From the NCBI GenBank assembly GCA_010206225.2, contig VIQU02000009.1, positions 41,779 to 105,778 on the forward strand: a stretch of DNA of 64,000 nucleotides. Reading direction: 5' to 3'. The position numbers were made by a program, and so were the translations under genes. Shown here piece by piece: positions 43,880 through 53,560 of this stretch. Origin of the DNA: Lachnospiraceae bacterium MD308 (GTDB lineage: Bacteria > Bacillota > Clostridia > Lachnospirales > Lachnospiraceae). The notes under the pieces were generated by a model. The model searched no databases. It saw nothing but the letters and a program-made list of their open reading frames with translations, and was not told where the DNA came from. Position 1 is the stretch's first letter, and each line of letters begins with the position of its first letter.

Positions 43880-45814
43880 TTATGCACTGATTGAGTTTCC
43901 GGTATAAAGCTGATAATACTTTCCTTTTTCCTCGATAAGCTGGTCGTGAGTACCCCGCTCGATGATCCTGCCTTGCTCTAAGACCATAATACAATCTGAA
44001 TTACGTACAGTAGAAAGCCTGTGAGCTATCACAAAAGTAGTCCTGCCATTCATGAGCTTATCCATACCATCCTGTACGATCCGCTCTGTTCGCGTATCAA
44101 TGGAACTGGTCGCCTCGTCAAGAATCAGCACCGGCGGATCTGCGACCGCCGCTCTCGCAATTGCAAGGAGCTGGCGCTGTCCCTGACTTAAGTTAGCCCC
44201 GTCTCCGGTCAGCAGCGTATCGTAACCATCCGGGAGCCTTCGGATAAATCCGTCTGCATTGGCAAGCTTTGCTGCTGCCACGATTTCATCATCCGTCGCG
44301 TTAAGCTTCCCGAACCGTATATTCTCCTTCACTGTTCCCGTAAAGAGATGGGTATCCTGAAGAACAATTCCAAGAGATCTTCTTAAGTCCGCCTTCTTGA
44401 TTTTATTTACGTTAATACCGTCATAACGGATCTTTCCGTCCTGAATGTCGTAAAAACGATTGATCAGATTTGTGATGGTAGTTTTTCCCGCTCCGGTTGA
44501 ACCCACAAAAGCAATCTTTTGTCCCGGCTCAGCAAACAGCTTCACATCATGAAGCACGATCTTATCATCATTGTATCCGAAGTCCACGCCGTCGAACACC
44601 ACGTCGCCTTTCACTTCCACATAATCCACACTCTTATCCGCCTGATGAACATGCTTCCATGCCCATCTTCCGGTACGTTTATCACTCTCCAGAAGCTTTC
44701 CGTTCTCTTCTGTCACATTTACAAGTGTCACATACCCGTTATCAGCTTCAATTTCTTCGTCCAAAAGCTTAAAGATACGGTCTGCTCCAGCCATTGCCAT
44801 GATGACTGCGTTAAGTTGCTGACTGATCTGATTGATCGGCATGCTGAAGCTCTTGTTAAACGTCAAAAAGCTTGCAAGCCCTCCTAACGTAAAACCGCCA
44901 ATCCCATTTAATGCCAGCACGCCTCCCACGATCGCACAGACAACGTAGCTCACATTTCCAAGCTGTGCATTGATCGGTCCAAGGAAATTGGCAAATGTAT
45001 TCGCCTTGTCCGCACTGACAAACAGGCGGTCATTCAGCTCCTTGAACTCTTTCTTGCTCTCCTCCTCATGGCAGAACACCTTCACAACCTTCTGTCCGTT
45101 CATCATCTCCTCGATGTGACCGTTGAGCGCTCCGATGTTCGTCTGCTGCTCGATAAAATATTTTCCGCTCTGCCCGGTCGCCTGTTTCGTACAGAACAGC
45201 ATGACTCCTACCATAATAAGCGTCACCACTGTCAATGGGATATTTAGGATCAGCATACTGACAAATACGCTGATGATCGTCACTCCGCTGTTGATGATCT
45301 GCGGAATGCTCTGGCTGATCATCTGACGCAGTGTATCAATATCATTCGTATAGATAGACATGATATCTCCGTGTGCGTGAGTATCAAAATATTTTACCGG
45401 AAGCTTCTGCATATGCTCAAACAATTCATTCCGAAGCTCTCTCTGAGTCCCTTGCGTGATATTCACCATAATACGGTTATAGGCATAGACCGATGCCACG
45501 CCGATCGCATAGAAAAGAGCCACTCTGCCGATCGCATGAGCAAGCGGTGTAAAATCTGGATTATCCGTCAGAAGAAACGGTGTAATATATTCATCAATCA
45601 GATTCTTCATAAACATAGTTCCCTGTACATTTGCGAGAACTCCCACAAAAATAAGTATGATTACGATAAAATACCAGAAGCCGTATCTTTTAAATACATA
45701 TCCCATCAGACGCTTTATGATCTGCCCCGGATTTTTTACCGTCGGTTTCATTCCTCTCATCCTTCTCCCCGGCATCTTCCCGGAAGGCATCTGATTTTCT
45801 TTTTTCTCTGCCAT
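43880..45814 (-). CDS. ABC exporter half-transporter with canonical ATPase site
   Basis: 644 residues: a basic, Pro/Gly-rich N-terminal extension (about 45 residues, GKMPGRRMRGMKP), six TMs (50-360) and an ATPase domain with Walker A GSTGAGKTT, signature LSQGQRQ, Walker B VLILDEATSSID (catalytic Glu present) and H-loop IAHRLS. A 45-residue insert (about 375-410) precedes the ATPase. The gene starts 2 bp after the stop of the partner at 45817. The two form a heterodimeric multidrug-type exporter. Confidence 0.93.
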   Translation of the reverse strand: MAEKKENQMPSGKMPGRRMRGMKPTVKNPGQIIKRLMGYVFKRYGFWYFIVIILIFVGVLANVQGTMFMKNLIDEYITPFLLTDNPDFTPLAHAIGRVALFYAIGVASVYAYNRIMVNITQGTQRELRNELFEHMQKLPVKYFDTHAHGDIMSIYTNDIDTLRQMISQSIPQIINSGVTIISVFVSMLILNIPLTVVTLIMVGVMLFCTKQATGQSGKYFIEQQTNIGALNGHIEEMMNGQKVVKVFCHEEESKKEFKELNDRLFVSADKANTFANFLGPINAQLGNVSYVVCAIVGGVLALNGIGGFTLGGLASFLTFNKSFSMPINQISQQLNAVIMAMAGADRIFKLLDEEIEADNGYVTLVNVTEENGKLLESDKRTGRWAWKHVHQADKSVDYVEVKGDVVFDGVDFGYNDDKIVLHDVKLFAEPGQKIAFVGSTGAGKTTITNLINRFYDIQDGKIRYDGINVNKIKKADLRRSLGIVLQDTHLFTGTVKENIRFGKLNATDDEIVAAAKLANADGFIRRLPDGYDTLLTGDGANLSQGQRQLLAIARAAVADPPVLILDEATSSIDTRTERIVQDGMDKLMNGRTTFVIAHRLSTVRNSDCIMVLEQGRIIERGTHDQLIEEKGKYYQLYTGNSISA

Positions 45815-45816
45815 CT

Positions 45817-47574
45817 CTACTCACCTGCCTTTTCATCAAAGTCTCCGCCGCCCTGAGTCTGAGACTCATAGACTTCGCGGTAGATCTCATTACTCTCAAG
45901 AAGTTCTTCGTGTGTGCCGAATCCATTCACACGTCCCTCTTCCATAACGATAATACGGTCCGCATCCTGCACACTCGAGATTCTCTGAGCAATGATAAAC
46001 TTCGTCGTATTCGGAATCTCCTCCCTGAATGCCTTCCTGATCTTAGCATCTGTCGCCGTGTCTACTGCACTGGTACTGTCGTCTAAGATCAGCACTTGCG
46101 GTTTCTTAAGAAGCGCCCTTGCGATACAAAGCCTCTGCTTCTGCCCGCCTGACACATTACTTCCGCCCTGCTCGATGTGTGTATGATAACCTTCCGGAAA
46201 TTTTTTGATAAATTCATCGGCACATGCAAGACGGCAAACCTCCATACACTCTTCATCCGTTGCATTTTTATCGCCCCACCTGAGGTTTTCCAGAATACTT
46301 CCAGAGAACAGGACATTATTCTGCAGCACAACCGACACCTGATTCCGAAGTGCCTCCATATCATACTCTTTAACATTCCTTCCGCCTACCAGCACTTCAC
46401 CTTCGGTCACATCATACAGACGGCTGATCAGGTTGACAAAGCTGGTCTTCGCACTTCCCGTTCCGCCGATGATTCCGATTGTCTCACCGGAATTTACTTT
46501 TATGTTAATGTCTTTTAACACCGGTTCCGTGCTGTCTCTATGATAGGCAAAGTCTACGTTCCTAAACTCAACGCTCCCGTCTGCAACCTCCGTTACCGGA
46601 CAGGCAGGATTCGTAAGTGTGCTGGTCTCGTTCAGCACTTCTGCGATACGCTTCACACTTGCCGTACTCATGGAGATCATAACAAATACCATGGATAACA
46701 TCATAAGACTCATCAGGATATTCATACAGTAAGCGAGAAGACTCATCATCTGCCCGGTCGTAAGCTCTGAGGATACAATCATCTTCGCGCCCAGCCAGCT
46801 AATCAGCAGGATACATGTATAGACGGTCGTCTGCATCAGCGGCGCATTCACGATAACATTCTTTTCCGCCTTCACAAAGATATCGTAAATGTTCTGGCTC
46901 GCTTTCTTAAATTTTCCGGTCTCATGTTCTTCCCTCACATATGCTTTCACAACCCGGATTGCCGATACATTCTCCTGTACAGAAGCATTGAGCGCATCGT
47001 ACTTAGGAAATGCCATCATAAAATACTGCGTTGCATGGCGGATAATGAAAAACAACAACACGCCAAGGATCAGCACTGCGATCAGGTAAATACTGGCAAG
47101 CCTTGCGTTTATAGTAAACGCGATCGCCATAGCGCACAAAAGACTTGCAGGCGCTCTCATGAACATCCGAAGGGTCATCTGATATGCCATCTGTATATTT
47201 GTAACGTCTGTAGTCAGCCGGGTTACAAGCCCCGCTGTGCTGAATTTGTCAATATTCGCAAAGGAATAGGTCTGAATATTGTTAAACATTGCTTCCCTCA
47301 GGTTCTTTGCAAATCCGGCGGATGCCTTTGCTCCGTATCTGCCTCCGAGAAGTCCGGCGACCAGCCCTAAAAACGCCGCCGCAATCATAATCCCTCCTAC
47401 CTTGTATATGTGAGCCATATTCCCCGCGTTCACGCCATCGTCGATAATCGAAGCCATAAGGAATGGAATCACCATCTCCATCGCCACTTCAAGAATCATA
47501 TAGACCGGCGTAGCAATGGATGCCCTTTTATATTCTTTTACTTCTTTTAAAAGTGTTCTAAGTGTTCTAAACAT
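45817..47574 (-). CDS. ABC exporter half-transporter with degenerate ATPase site
   Basis: 585 residues starting MFRTLRTLLKEVKEYK (GGGAGGGATAGA upstream). Six TMs, then an ATPase with Walker A GGTGSAKTS, signature VSGGQKQR and Walker B VLILDDSTSAVD, where the catalytic Glu is replaced by Asp; the H-loop His is replaced by Gln (IAQRIS). These changes define the degenerate site of heterodimeric exporters such as BmrCD and TM287/288. Its start overlaps the MarR gene by 28 bp. Confidence 0.93.
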   Translation of the reverse strand: MFRTLRTLLKEVKEYKRASIATPVYMILEVAMEMVIPFLMASIIDDGVNAGNMAHIYKVGGIMIAAAFLGLVAGLLGGRYGAKASAGFAKNLREAMFNNIQTYSFANIDKFSTAGLVTRLTTDVTNIQMAYQMTLRMFMRAPASLLCAMAIAFTINARLASIYLIAVLILGVLLFFIIRHATQYFMMAFPKYDALNASVQENVSAIRVVKAYVREEHETGKFKKASQNIYDIFVKAEKNVIVNAPLMQTTVYTCILLISWLGAKMIVSSELTTGQMMSLLAYCMNILMSLMMLSMVFVMISMSTASVKRIAEVLNETSTLTNPACPVTEVADGSVEFRNVDFAYHRDSTEPVLKDINIKVNSGETIGIIGGTGSAKTSFVNLISRLYDVTEGEVLVGGRNVKEYDMEALRNQVSVVLQNNVLFSGSILENLRWGDKNATDEECMEVCRLACADEFIKKFPEGYHTHIEQGGSNVSGGQKQRLCIARALLKKPQVLILDDSTSAVDTATDAKIRKAFREEIPNTTKFIIAQRISSVQDADRIIVMEEGRVNGFGTHEELLESNEIYREVYESQTQGGGDFDEKAGE

Positions 47575-48044
47575 TCTATCCCTCCCTTTTTGCATTCTGT
47601 CTTCTGCTTTTCCAGATTTTTTTTAATCTTAGCCGTTACATTAAAAAAATGCTCAAGCTCCTCTTTCCCGATATCTTCTTCCAGCATCATATCCAGCTTT
47701 TTAATCAAATCCTCTATGCTCTCGTTATTCTTCACTCCCTTTTCCGTCAGGGTAACCTTCTTAAGCCTTGCGTCATGCTCCACAAATTCCCGCTTTACAT
47801 ATCCCATTTTCTCCAGAAGTTTTATAATGCTTGTCACTGTGGACCTTCCGATAGAAAACGTCTTCTCGATATCCTTCTGAAATATGTCATGCTCCCGGTT
47901 TTCATAAAGATACCGCATGATCCATCCATGCATCAGTGTAATCTCATCAATACCCGCCGCTTTGACATGCCATGTCAGATTTTTGGTGATCATATGATTC
48001 AGCATATGTATCTCCGGTCCGATTGCCTTTATTCCATGTTTCAT
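47547..48044 (-). CDS. MarR-family transcriptional regulator
   Basis: 165 residues starting MKHGIKAIGPEI (AGAGGTG six bases upstream; a GTG two codons earlier is less likely). Winged helix with IFQKDIEKTFSIGRSTVTS, then IIKLLEKMGYVKREFVEHDA, and C-terminal dimer helices. First gene of the exporter operon, overlapping the next gene by 28 bp. A perfect palindrome (48100-48113) lies 56 bp upstream, so it probably represses its own operon and is released by a toxic ligand. Confidence 0.92.
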   Translation of the reverse strand: MKHGIKAIGPEIHMLNHMITKNLTWHVKAAGIDEITLMHGWIMRYLYENREHDIFQKDIEKTFSIGRSTVTSIIKLLEKMGYVKREFVEHDARLKKVTLTEKGVKNNESIEDLIKKLDMMLEEDIGKEELEHFFNVTAKIKKNLEKQKTECKKGGIECLEHLEHF

Positions 48045-48099
48045 CTTCACACCTCTTTTTGCAAAACTTGTTCAGTTCCGAATAATTCGCTCAAAAACT

Positions 48100-48113
48100 G
48101 TTCGTTAACGAAC
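48100..48113. promoter_or_regulatory. palindromic MarR operator candidate
   Basis: GTTCGTTAACGAAC is a perfect 14-bp palindrome upstream of the MarR gene. A second short dyad CGAATAATTCG lies at 48079-48089. Size and position are those of MarR sites. Confidence 0.65.
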
Positions 48114-48184
48114 TATATTTTATTCATTTGCCTGAAAAATGTCAATACGGTTCTGAATATTTAATATTTTATTTATTTTTACTG

Positions 48185-48213
48185 TTGTCATCTAGTTTTG
48201 AATACTATATAAT
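48185..48213 (+). promoter_or_regulatory. promoter of the DUF1836 gene
   Basis: TTGTCA (48185-48190), 17 bp, TATAAT (48208-48213), 24 bp before the start codon. A near-consensus vegetative promoter, divergent from the MarR operon. Confidence 0.75.
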
Positions 48214-48236
48214 GAATGCGTTGAGGTGAGAATTCT

Positions 48237-48854
48237 ATGATCAAAGATACAAAAGCTGTGTTAAAGAGCATACTTGCGAGTATTTCACAGATAAATTACG
48301 TGGAACCGGGAGACATTCCCAATATTGATCTTTATATGGATCAGGTCACTACCTTCATGGATGAACATCTTCGTTCCAGCAAACGATATGAAGACGATAA
48401 GGTACTGACCAAAACTATGATCAATAATTATGCGAAAAACAATCTGCTTCCTCCTCCGGTAAAGAAAAAATATTCCAAAGAGCATGTATTGGTAATGATT
48501 TTTATCTACTATTTTAAAAATATCTTATCAATCAAGGATATCGAGACTCTTCTGACGCCGATCACGGACAAATATTTTAACGACGACAGCGGAATGGATA
48601 TGACATATATCTACAATGAAGTATTGGAGCTTGAGAAATCGCGGATCAGCATCGTTTCCAAAGATATCGCAAAGTCTTTTAATGAGGCAGCAAAGCGCTT
48701 TACAGATGCTCCCGAAGAAGATCAGGATTATCTGCAGCTTTTCGCGTTTATCTGCAGTCTGAGCTTCGATATTTATGTAAAAAAGCTCCTGATGCAAAAA
48801 CTCATAGATGGATTTGACACGAATGAGAACAGAAAAGATAAAAAGAAGAAATAA
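48237..48854 (+). CDS. DUF1836 protein
   Basis: 205 residues, soluble. The middle part NNYAKNNLLPPPVKKKYSKE followed by HVLVMIFIYYFKNILSIKDI is the DUF1836 signature, a MerR-like helix-turn-helix with an attached helical domain found in Bacillota. Ribosome site GAGGTGAGAATTCT. Role unknown; a regulatory function is assumed from the fold. Divergent from the MarR-exporter operon, but no direct evidence links them. Confidence 0.85.
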   Translation: MIKDTKAVLKSILASISQINYVEPGDIPNIDLYMDQVTTFMDEHLRSSKRYEDDKVLTKTMINNYAKNNLLPPPVKKKYSKEHVLVMIFIYYFKNILSIKDIETLLTPITDKYFNDDSGMDMTYIYNEVLELEKSRISIVSKDIAKSFNEAAKRFTDAPEEDQDYLQLFAFICSLSFDIYVKKLLMQKLIDGFDTNENRKDKKKK

Positions 48855-48879
48855 GGAATAATTCTTATTTCTTTTTTTA
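48846..48879 (+). terminator. rho-independent terminator after the DUF1836 gene
   Basis: AAGAAATAAG (48846-48855) and CTTATTTCTT (48864-48873) flank eight bases and are followed by a T run. The stem overlaps the gene's last codons. Confidence 0.75.
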
Positions 48880-48901
48880 TGCCGTATGAAATTGTATATT
48901 C

Positions 48902-49189
48902 TTATTCATTTATCCTTTCAAAAACCATATCATATCCATCATTCCCGTAATTCAAAGAACGGTTGACACGGCTGATCGTCGCGGTGGAAGCTCCTGTCTT
49001 CTCTGCAATCTCAAGATATGTCTTATGCTCTCTCAACATCTTCGCCACTTCAAACCGCTGGGATAATGAGAGCAATTCATTGATCGTACAGATGTCTTCG
49101 AAAAAAGTATAACACTCTTCCTTATCCTCCAGACTTAATATTGCACTAAAGAGATAATCTACTGCCTCAGTCCTAATCTTTTTACTCAT
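48902..49189 (-). CDS. YerC/YecD TrpR-related protein
   Basis: 95 residues starting MSKKIRTEAVDYLFSAI (GGAG ten bases upstream); the longer frame has no ribosome site. The helix-turn-helix ICTINELLSLSQRFEVAKML, then YLEIAEKTGASTATISRVNR is that of the TrpR-like YerC/YecD family. DNA-binding, target unknown. The PHP gene lies 105 bp upstream on the same strand. Confidence 0.9.
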   Translation of the reverse strand: MSKKIRTEAVDYLFSAILSLEDKEECYTFFEDICTINELLSLSQRFEVAKMLREHKTYLEIAEKTGASTATISRVNRSLNYGNDGYDMVFERINE

Positions 49190-49294
49190 ATCAGAAATCT
49201 CCTTTTGTAACAAACTATTACTGTTACATTTTAACACACTAAATTCATGCAGTCTACATCTTTTTACCGATTATACCTTATGACGGCTCACCGA

Positions 49295-50020
49295 TTATGC
49301 ATTACAATTACGCTTCAGGCAGCATCGGAACTTTTCCAAAGATGTGTTTGCGATTAAATCTTCTGGAAAATCCATCTCTCTTAAGATTTCTCCCGCATAC
49401 TGATACTCTGCAATCGATACATCTACATGCGCATCCGTCCCGAGTACCACCATGGCCTTGTATTTCTTACAGTATTCAAGCATTTCCTTTACATTGTCCT
49501 TTGTATTCTGCCGGAATCCTTTGGGACTTAAGGACGTATTATTTACCTCCAGCAATGTCCCTGTCTCCTTCGCTGTCTTTACAAGTTTATCATAATCCAC
49601 CGGAAATCTGCCGTCGTCCGGATGCCCGATAATATCTACGCAATTTTGCTTCATGGTGTTCACATACGCGTTCGTGATCGTCTCCTTCGTCCGCTCCCCA
49701 GCAAAGCAGGGCGTATGGATACTTGCGATAGAGATATCCAGATCTTTCACCACCCGCTCTGGCAGATCAATCGTCCCTTCTTCATCCATAATATTAAGCT
49801 CCACTCCAAGAAACAGCTGAATGCCATACATTTCTCTCGGGACTACCCGAAGATTTTGAAAATAATACAGACCGGTGCTTCCCGGCATCTTCGGCGCATG
49901 TTCTGTAATTGCCAATCCCTTTAATCCCTTATCGGCCGCCATATGCGCCATCTCTCTGAGCGTATTGTATGCATGGCCGCTGACAAGAGTATGGGTATGT
50001 GTATCAATTTCTATTTTCAT
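49295..50020 (-). CDS. PHP-domain phosphoesterase, YcdX-like
   Basis: 241 residues. Metal ligands in IDTHTHTLVSGHAY (H-x-H), AITEHAPKMPG, DISIASIHTP, IIGHPDDGRF and LGTDAHVD; all expected His and Asp are present. Homologous to YcdX-type trinuclear-zinc phosphatases. The substrate cannot be told. Ribosome site AGGAGG. Confidence 0.9.
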   Translation of the reverse strand: MKIEIDTHTHTLVSGHAYNTLREMAHMAADKGLKGLAITEHAPKMPGSTGLYYFQNLRVVPREMYGIQLFLGVELNIMDEEGTIDLPERVVKDLDISIASIHTPCFAGERTKETITNAYVNTMKQNCVDIIGHPDDGRFPVDYDKLVKTAKETGTLLEVNNTSLSPKGFRQNTKDNVKEMLEYCKKYKAMVVLGTDAHVDVSIAEYQYAGEILREMDFPEDLIANTSLEKFRCCLKRNCNA

Positions 50021-50170
50021 AAGATGCTGCCTCCTCTTTTCTTACCTCTGATAATCGCCGACTATTATGTCTGCCTTAAACAGTTTTAATTGTACCACGT
50101 TTTTCAGGTAATATCTACCATGCAAGCATATGATTATCTCCATATTGACTGACGAATGAACTGTAACCGC

Positions 50171-50222
50171 AAAAATAAAGGCTTCTGCAGCTGGCATTTT
50201 CATGCCTGTTACAAAAGCCTTT
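50171..50222 (-). terminator. rho-independent terminator after the NhaC gene
   Basis: Minus strand: AAAGGCTT ... AAGCCTTT with an inner GGCA/TGCC stem, followed by ATTTTTGC. It ends the RidA-synthase-NhaC operon. Confidence 0.75.
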
Positions 50223-50232
50223 CACGTATCTT

Positions 50233-51693
50233 TTATTCGCCTGCCTGTTCTGCAAGCTTCTTTTGATACTCTTTCTTATTATATTTTTCACCCTTTTCAA
50301 TATGAACATCTGCCGGGATAACCCGGAATCCCAAGCATGTAATGACAAAGACCAGAATCGGGGCAACATATGCATACACAGAATACAGACCATAATATAA
50401 TGTGCTTATACCGAAAAGCCCTGTAATAAATATTCCGTCTGCACTCCATGGAATCAAAGATACAATCACTGTTGATGTACAATTCATTACTTTAGAGCAG
50501 TTGGTCGGATGGAGCTTCATCTTCTTATATGCCGGCGCCATGAGAGTTCCTGTCATCATTAAAGTAAAGCAGTTCGTTCCCATAAAATTACCGACAATGG
50601 AAATAAGCTGTGTAATGCCTGTCAATTGAACAATATTTTTTGCTTTGCTTGAGATCGGATGGATAATCGCCTCCAAAATCCCTACCGTGTTAAATGCTCC
50701 AACCATCGCAAAACAGAATAACATGAAAGAACCCGTTTCAAACATGCTGGTTACGCCGCCGCGATTGAGTAACGTATCCAAAAACTCCTGCCCTGTCTCA
50801 ATGGAATAGCCGTTCCAGAAATATCCCAATACATTTGTAGCCTCCGCCCCCTGATAAAGAGCAACCACACATCCGGCTAACGCTGATATCAGCATGCTTG
50901 GTATTGCTGGCTTCTTCAAAAACAGCAATACAAACAGCAAAATCATTGGCAGCAGCGCTATGATATTCATATGAAAATACCGGGACATGGCGCTCATGAT
51001 CTCTTTTACATAAGACGCATCATAGCTCATCTCAGCAAACCGAATGCCAAGTATATAATAAACAGCAGAAGACACCAGAAAGATCGGCACGACCATCCGC
51101 ACAAGCTCTTTACAGTGTGTAATCAGATCCGTCTCAACAGAAGCGGCCGCAACATTCGTACTGTCAGACATGGGAGAAACCATATCTCCCATATAGGAAC
51201 CTGATACAATTGCACCGACCGTCATTGGTGCCGGTATACCCATACTTTCTCCAATTGCAAACATTGCAATGCCTGCAGTTCCTAATGTTCCCCATGATGT
51301 ACCGCACGCAAGCGAGACACAACTGCAGAGGATAAATGTTGTTAATAAAAATACCTTCGGGCTGATCACGCTAAGCCCAAAATAAATCACACTTGGCACT
51401 GCACCGCAGGCCGTCCATGTTCCTATAATGGCGCCGACTGCCAAAAGAATAATGATAGAGCCCAATCCTTTTTTACAATATTCCATCATCCCTTCCCAGA
51501 TTTCATTGTATGAATATCCAAGATACATACACAACGGGATGATTACTAGCCATGCAACAAAAAACATTCCCTTGATCGGCGCATTCAGGAAATTGCTCGC
51601 CCCAAGACAAACAAGCAATACAAGTGCAAGCGAAAAAATCCCATATGCCGTCGTCGGCTTTCTGTGTTCCATTTTCTTTTCTTTATCTGACAT
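50233..51693 (-). CDS. NhaC-family Na+/H+ antiporter-type transporter
   Basis: 486 residues with about 11-12 TMs. Motifs include CSCVSLACGTSWGTLGTAGI and SGSYMGDMVSPMSDSTNVA, both diagnostic of NhaC/MleN proteins; the second carries the ion-binding Asp and Ser/Asn. Starts 18 bp after the PLP enzyme stop. In this family some members exchange organic anions for Na+/H+ (MleN, malate-lactate), so uptake or export of the amino acid handled by the operon is plausible. Confidence 0.9.
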   Translation of the reverse strand: MSDKEKKMEHRKPTTAYGIFSLALVLLVCLGASNFLNAPIKGMFFVAWLVIIPLCMYLGYSYNEIWEGMMEYCKKGLGSIIILLAVGAIIGTWTACGAVPSVIYFGLSVISPKVFLLTTFILCSCVSLACGTSWGTLGTAGIAMFAIGESMGIPAPMTVGAIVSGSYMGDMVSPMSDSTNVAAASVETDLITHCKELVRMVVPIFLVSSAVYYILGIRFAEMSYDASYVKEIMSAMSRYFHMNIIALLPMILLFVLLFLKKPAIPSMLISALAGCVVALYQGAEATNVLGYFWNGYSIETGQEFLDTLLNRGGVTSMFETGSFMLFCFAMVGAFNTVGILEAIIHPISSKAKNIVQLTGITQLISIVGNFMGTNCFTLMMTGTLMAPAYKKMKLHPTNCSKVMNCTSTVIVSLIPWSADGIFITGLFGISTLYYGLYSVYAYVAPILVFVITCLGFRVIPADVHIEKGEKYNKKEYQKKLAEQAGE

Positions 51694-51711
51694 ATCATTC
51701 CCTCATTCTCT

Positions 51712-52962
51712 CTATACTTCTAAACCATAGCTATCTTTCATTGCCTTTTTAAACGCCTCAAGAGTCGGTTCAATACACGGAACTTTCGGCAAATAAAGAT
51801 TCGTAGTCCCCGGATCCTTAAGCCCTGTCGATGTAATGAGCACTATTACCTTATCGTCCGGTTTTATCCTTCCTTCAGCCACCAGCTTCTCTAATACTAC
51901 CAAAGAAGCACAGGATGCCGTTTCCGCATAGATTCCTTCTGTCTTTGCAAATCGTTTCTGCATGGCAAGAGCTTCCTCATCATTGCTCGTTCTGGCGACA
52001 CCCTTGCATTCTTTCAGCGCTTTTATGGTCTGGCAGGTCACCCAGCCAGTTGCAATGGATGTCTGAATCGAAGGCTTTCCCGGCTGTTCGATTGGTATCT
52101 CATTATCCTGCTCCAGATTTCGCTCAGCGGCATGAAATACTTCGGCAGCAGCCAATCCTGGCAGTCTGTCAATATAACCCATCTCTTTCAAATCCTTCAT
52201 CCCTTTGGAGATGCCATACAAAGTATCTCCGTAGGAGATCGGCACAACAAACCAATCCGGAACCTGATTATTCAATTGCTCAAAAACCTCAAAAGCAATG
52301 CTTTTATATCCGTCAACTCCAAAACAGCTGCTTCCAATCGGAGGGCTTAACAGACCGCTTGCCGGATAATACCCCATCTCGCGAACCAGCTTTTCCATAA
52401 TGATTCCCCGGTCACTCATCGTCGGTGTGACAAAAACCTGAGCGCCGTAAGCCTGCATTAACGTCTTCATAGTCTCGGAAACATTCGGCGTGGTAAATAC
52501 AACGCACGGAAGTCCCGCCACGGCCGCATATGCCGCTGCAGCCGCCCCCTGATTGCCCGTAGAAGAGATTACAATTCCCGGAGCTTTGTCAGCCAAAGCC
52601 TTCGATACGATCAAAGAGCACATTCTGTCTTTATGAGACATTGTTGGATTCTTTGACTCATCCTTCATATAAAGATGATTCAGCCCTATCTCCCTGCCAA
52701 TTCTGTTAAGCTTATGTAAGGGTGTATTCCCCTCGCCCAGACTGACATACGGCGCATTTTCTCCGAGAGAGTAAAATTCCTTATATCGGTAGATACCTTC
52801 ACTTTCATCGGTCTTCTCCGGAAGCCTTTTCCCGGTACAGTCATATATCGTTTCATAGTTCAAGTTATATCCTTCCGCTTTACAATACGGGCACGAATCA
52901 TAATATGCTGTCTCCATTGGTTTTTGGCATCTGATACACCTTACCTCTTTATAGCTTCCCAT
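51712..52962 (-). CDS. PLP-dependent threonine-synthase-like enzyme
   Basis: 416 residues starting MGSYKEVRCIRC (GAGGGAAAG upstream). N-terminal zinc ribbon (CIRCQKP, CPYCKAEG), then a fold-type II PLP domain with the lysine in NPTMSHKDRM, phosphate loop SSTGNQGAAAA, and C-terminal VLITSTGLKDPG. This is the long-zinc-ribbon threonine synthase / cysteate synthase group. Being in an operon with RidA and a transporter, and not with homoserine genes, it may instead act as an eliminase or a synthase on another O-activated amino acid. Gene-level function unproven. Confidence 0.85.
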   Translation of the reverse strand: MGSYKEVRCIRCQKPMETAYYDSCPYCKAEGYNLNYETIYDCTGKRLPEKTDESEGIYRYKEFYSLGENAPYVSLGEGNTPLHKLNRIGREIGLNHLYMKDESKNPTMSHKDRMCSLIVSKALADKAPGIVISSTGNQGAAAAAYAAVAGLPCVVFTTPNVSETMKTLMQAYGAQVFVTPTMSDRGIIMEKLVREMGYYPASGLLSPPIGSSCFGVDGYKSIAFEVFEQLNNQVPDWFVVPISYGDTLYGISKGMKDLKEMGYIDRLPGLAAAEVFHAAERNLEQDNEIPIEQPGKPSIQTSIATGWVTCQTIKALKECKGVARTSNDEEALAMQKRFAKTEGIYAETASCASLVVLEKLVAEGRIKPDDKVIVLITSTGLKDPGTTNLYLPKVPCIEPTLEAFKKAMKDSYGLEV

Positions 52963-52988
52963 TCTTTCCCTCCTCTCTTTATAAAATC

Positions 52989-53363
52989 TCACTTATATGC
53001 AATTGCTTCGATTTCCAGTTGCGCTCCTTTTGGAAGCGCCGCCGCCTGAACGCATGCTCTGGCAGGCGCCGTCTCGCCAAAGAATTCCGCATATGCTTCA
53101 TTGATCGCTCCAAACTCTCCTAAATCCTGAACAAAAATTGTAGTCTTCACCACCTTATTCATGCCGCTTCCTGCCGCTTCAAGAATGGCTGAAATATTAT
53201 TCATTGATTGACGGGTTAACTCCTTTGTCCCTCCTTCCGCAAACTTTCCTGTCGCCGGATCAATCGGGAGCTGACCGGATACATAAATCATCCCTCCGTG
53301 CTCAATAGCCTGTGAATATGGCCCGATTGCCGCCGGCGCCTTGTCTGTACTGATCTTGTTCAT
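52989..53363 (-). CDS. RidA-family imine/enamine deaminase
   Basis: 124 residues, the full length of the family. IGPYSQAIEHGGMIYVSGQL, the Arg in APARACVQAAAL and a C-terminal Glu (LEIEAIAYK) are the RidA active-site set. It hydrolyses reactive 2-aminoacrylate-type intermediates released by PLP enzymes. First gene of the operon, 26 bp before the PLP enzyme, which points to such an intermediate in that reaction. Ribosome site GGAGGTG. Confidence 0.92.
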   Translation of the reverse strand: MNKISTDKAPAAIGPYSQAIEHGGMIYVSGQLPIDPATGKFAEGGTKELTRQSMNNISAILEAAGSGMNKVVKTTIFVQDLGEFGAINEAYAEFFGETAPARACVQAAALPKGAQLEIEAIAYK

Positions 53364-53560
53364 CTTTACACCTCCTGAATTGAATCAAAATTATTTTATT
53401 CACTGTAATTTATTTCATTATATAAAATATTTTAATGTTTGTCAATTGTTTTTTATTGGAAAAAATAACATAAAATAAAAATACTGCTCATAAATTGTAT
53501 TTACAGAATGTTTTTTTATGTGCTACTATGAGTAAGTAATATGAGATACAGGGGGATATA

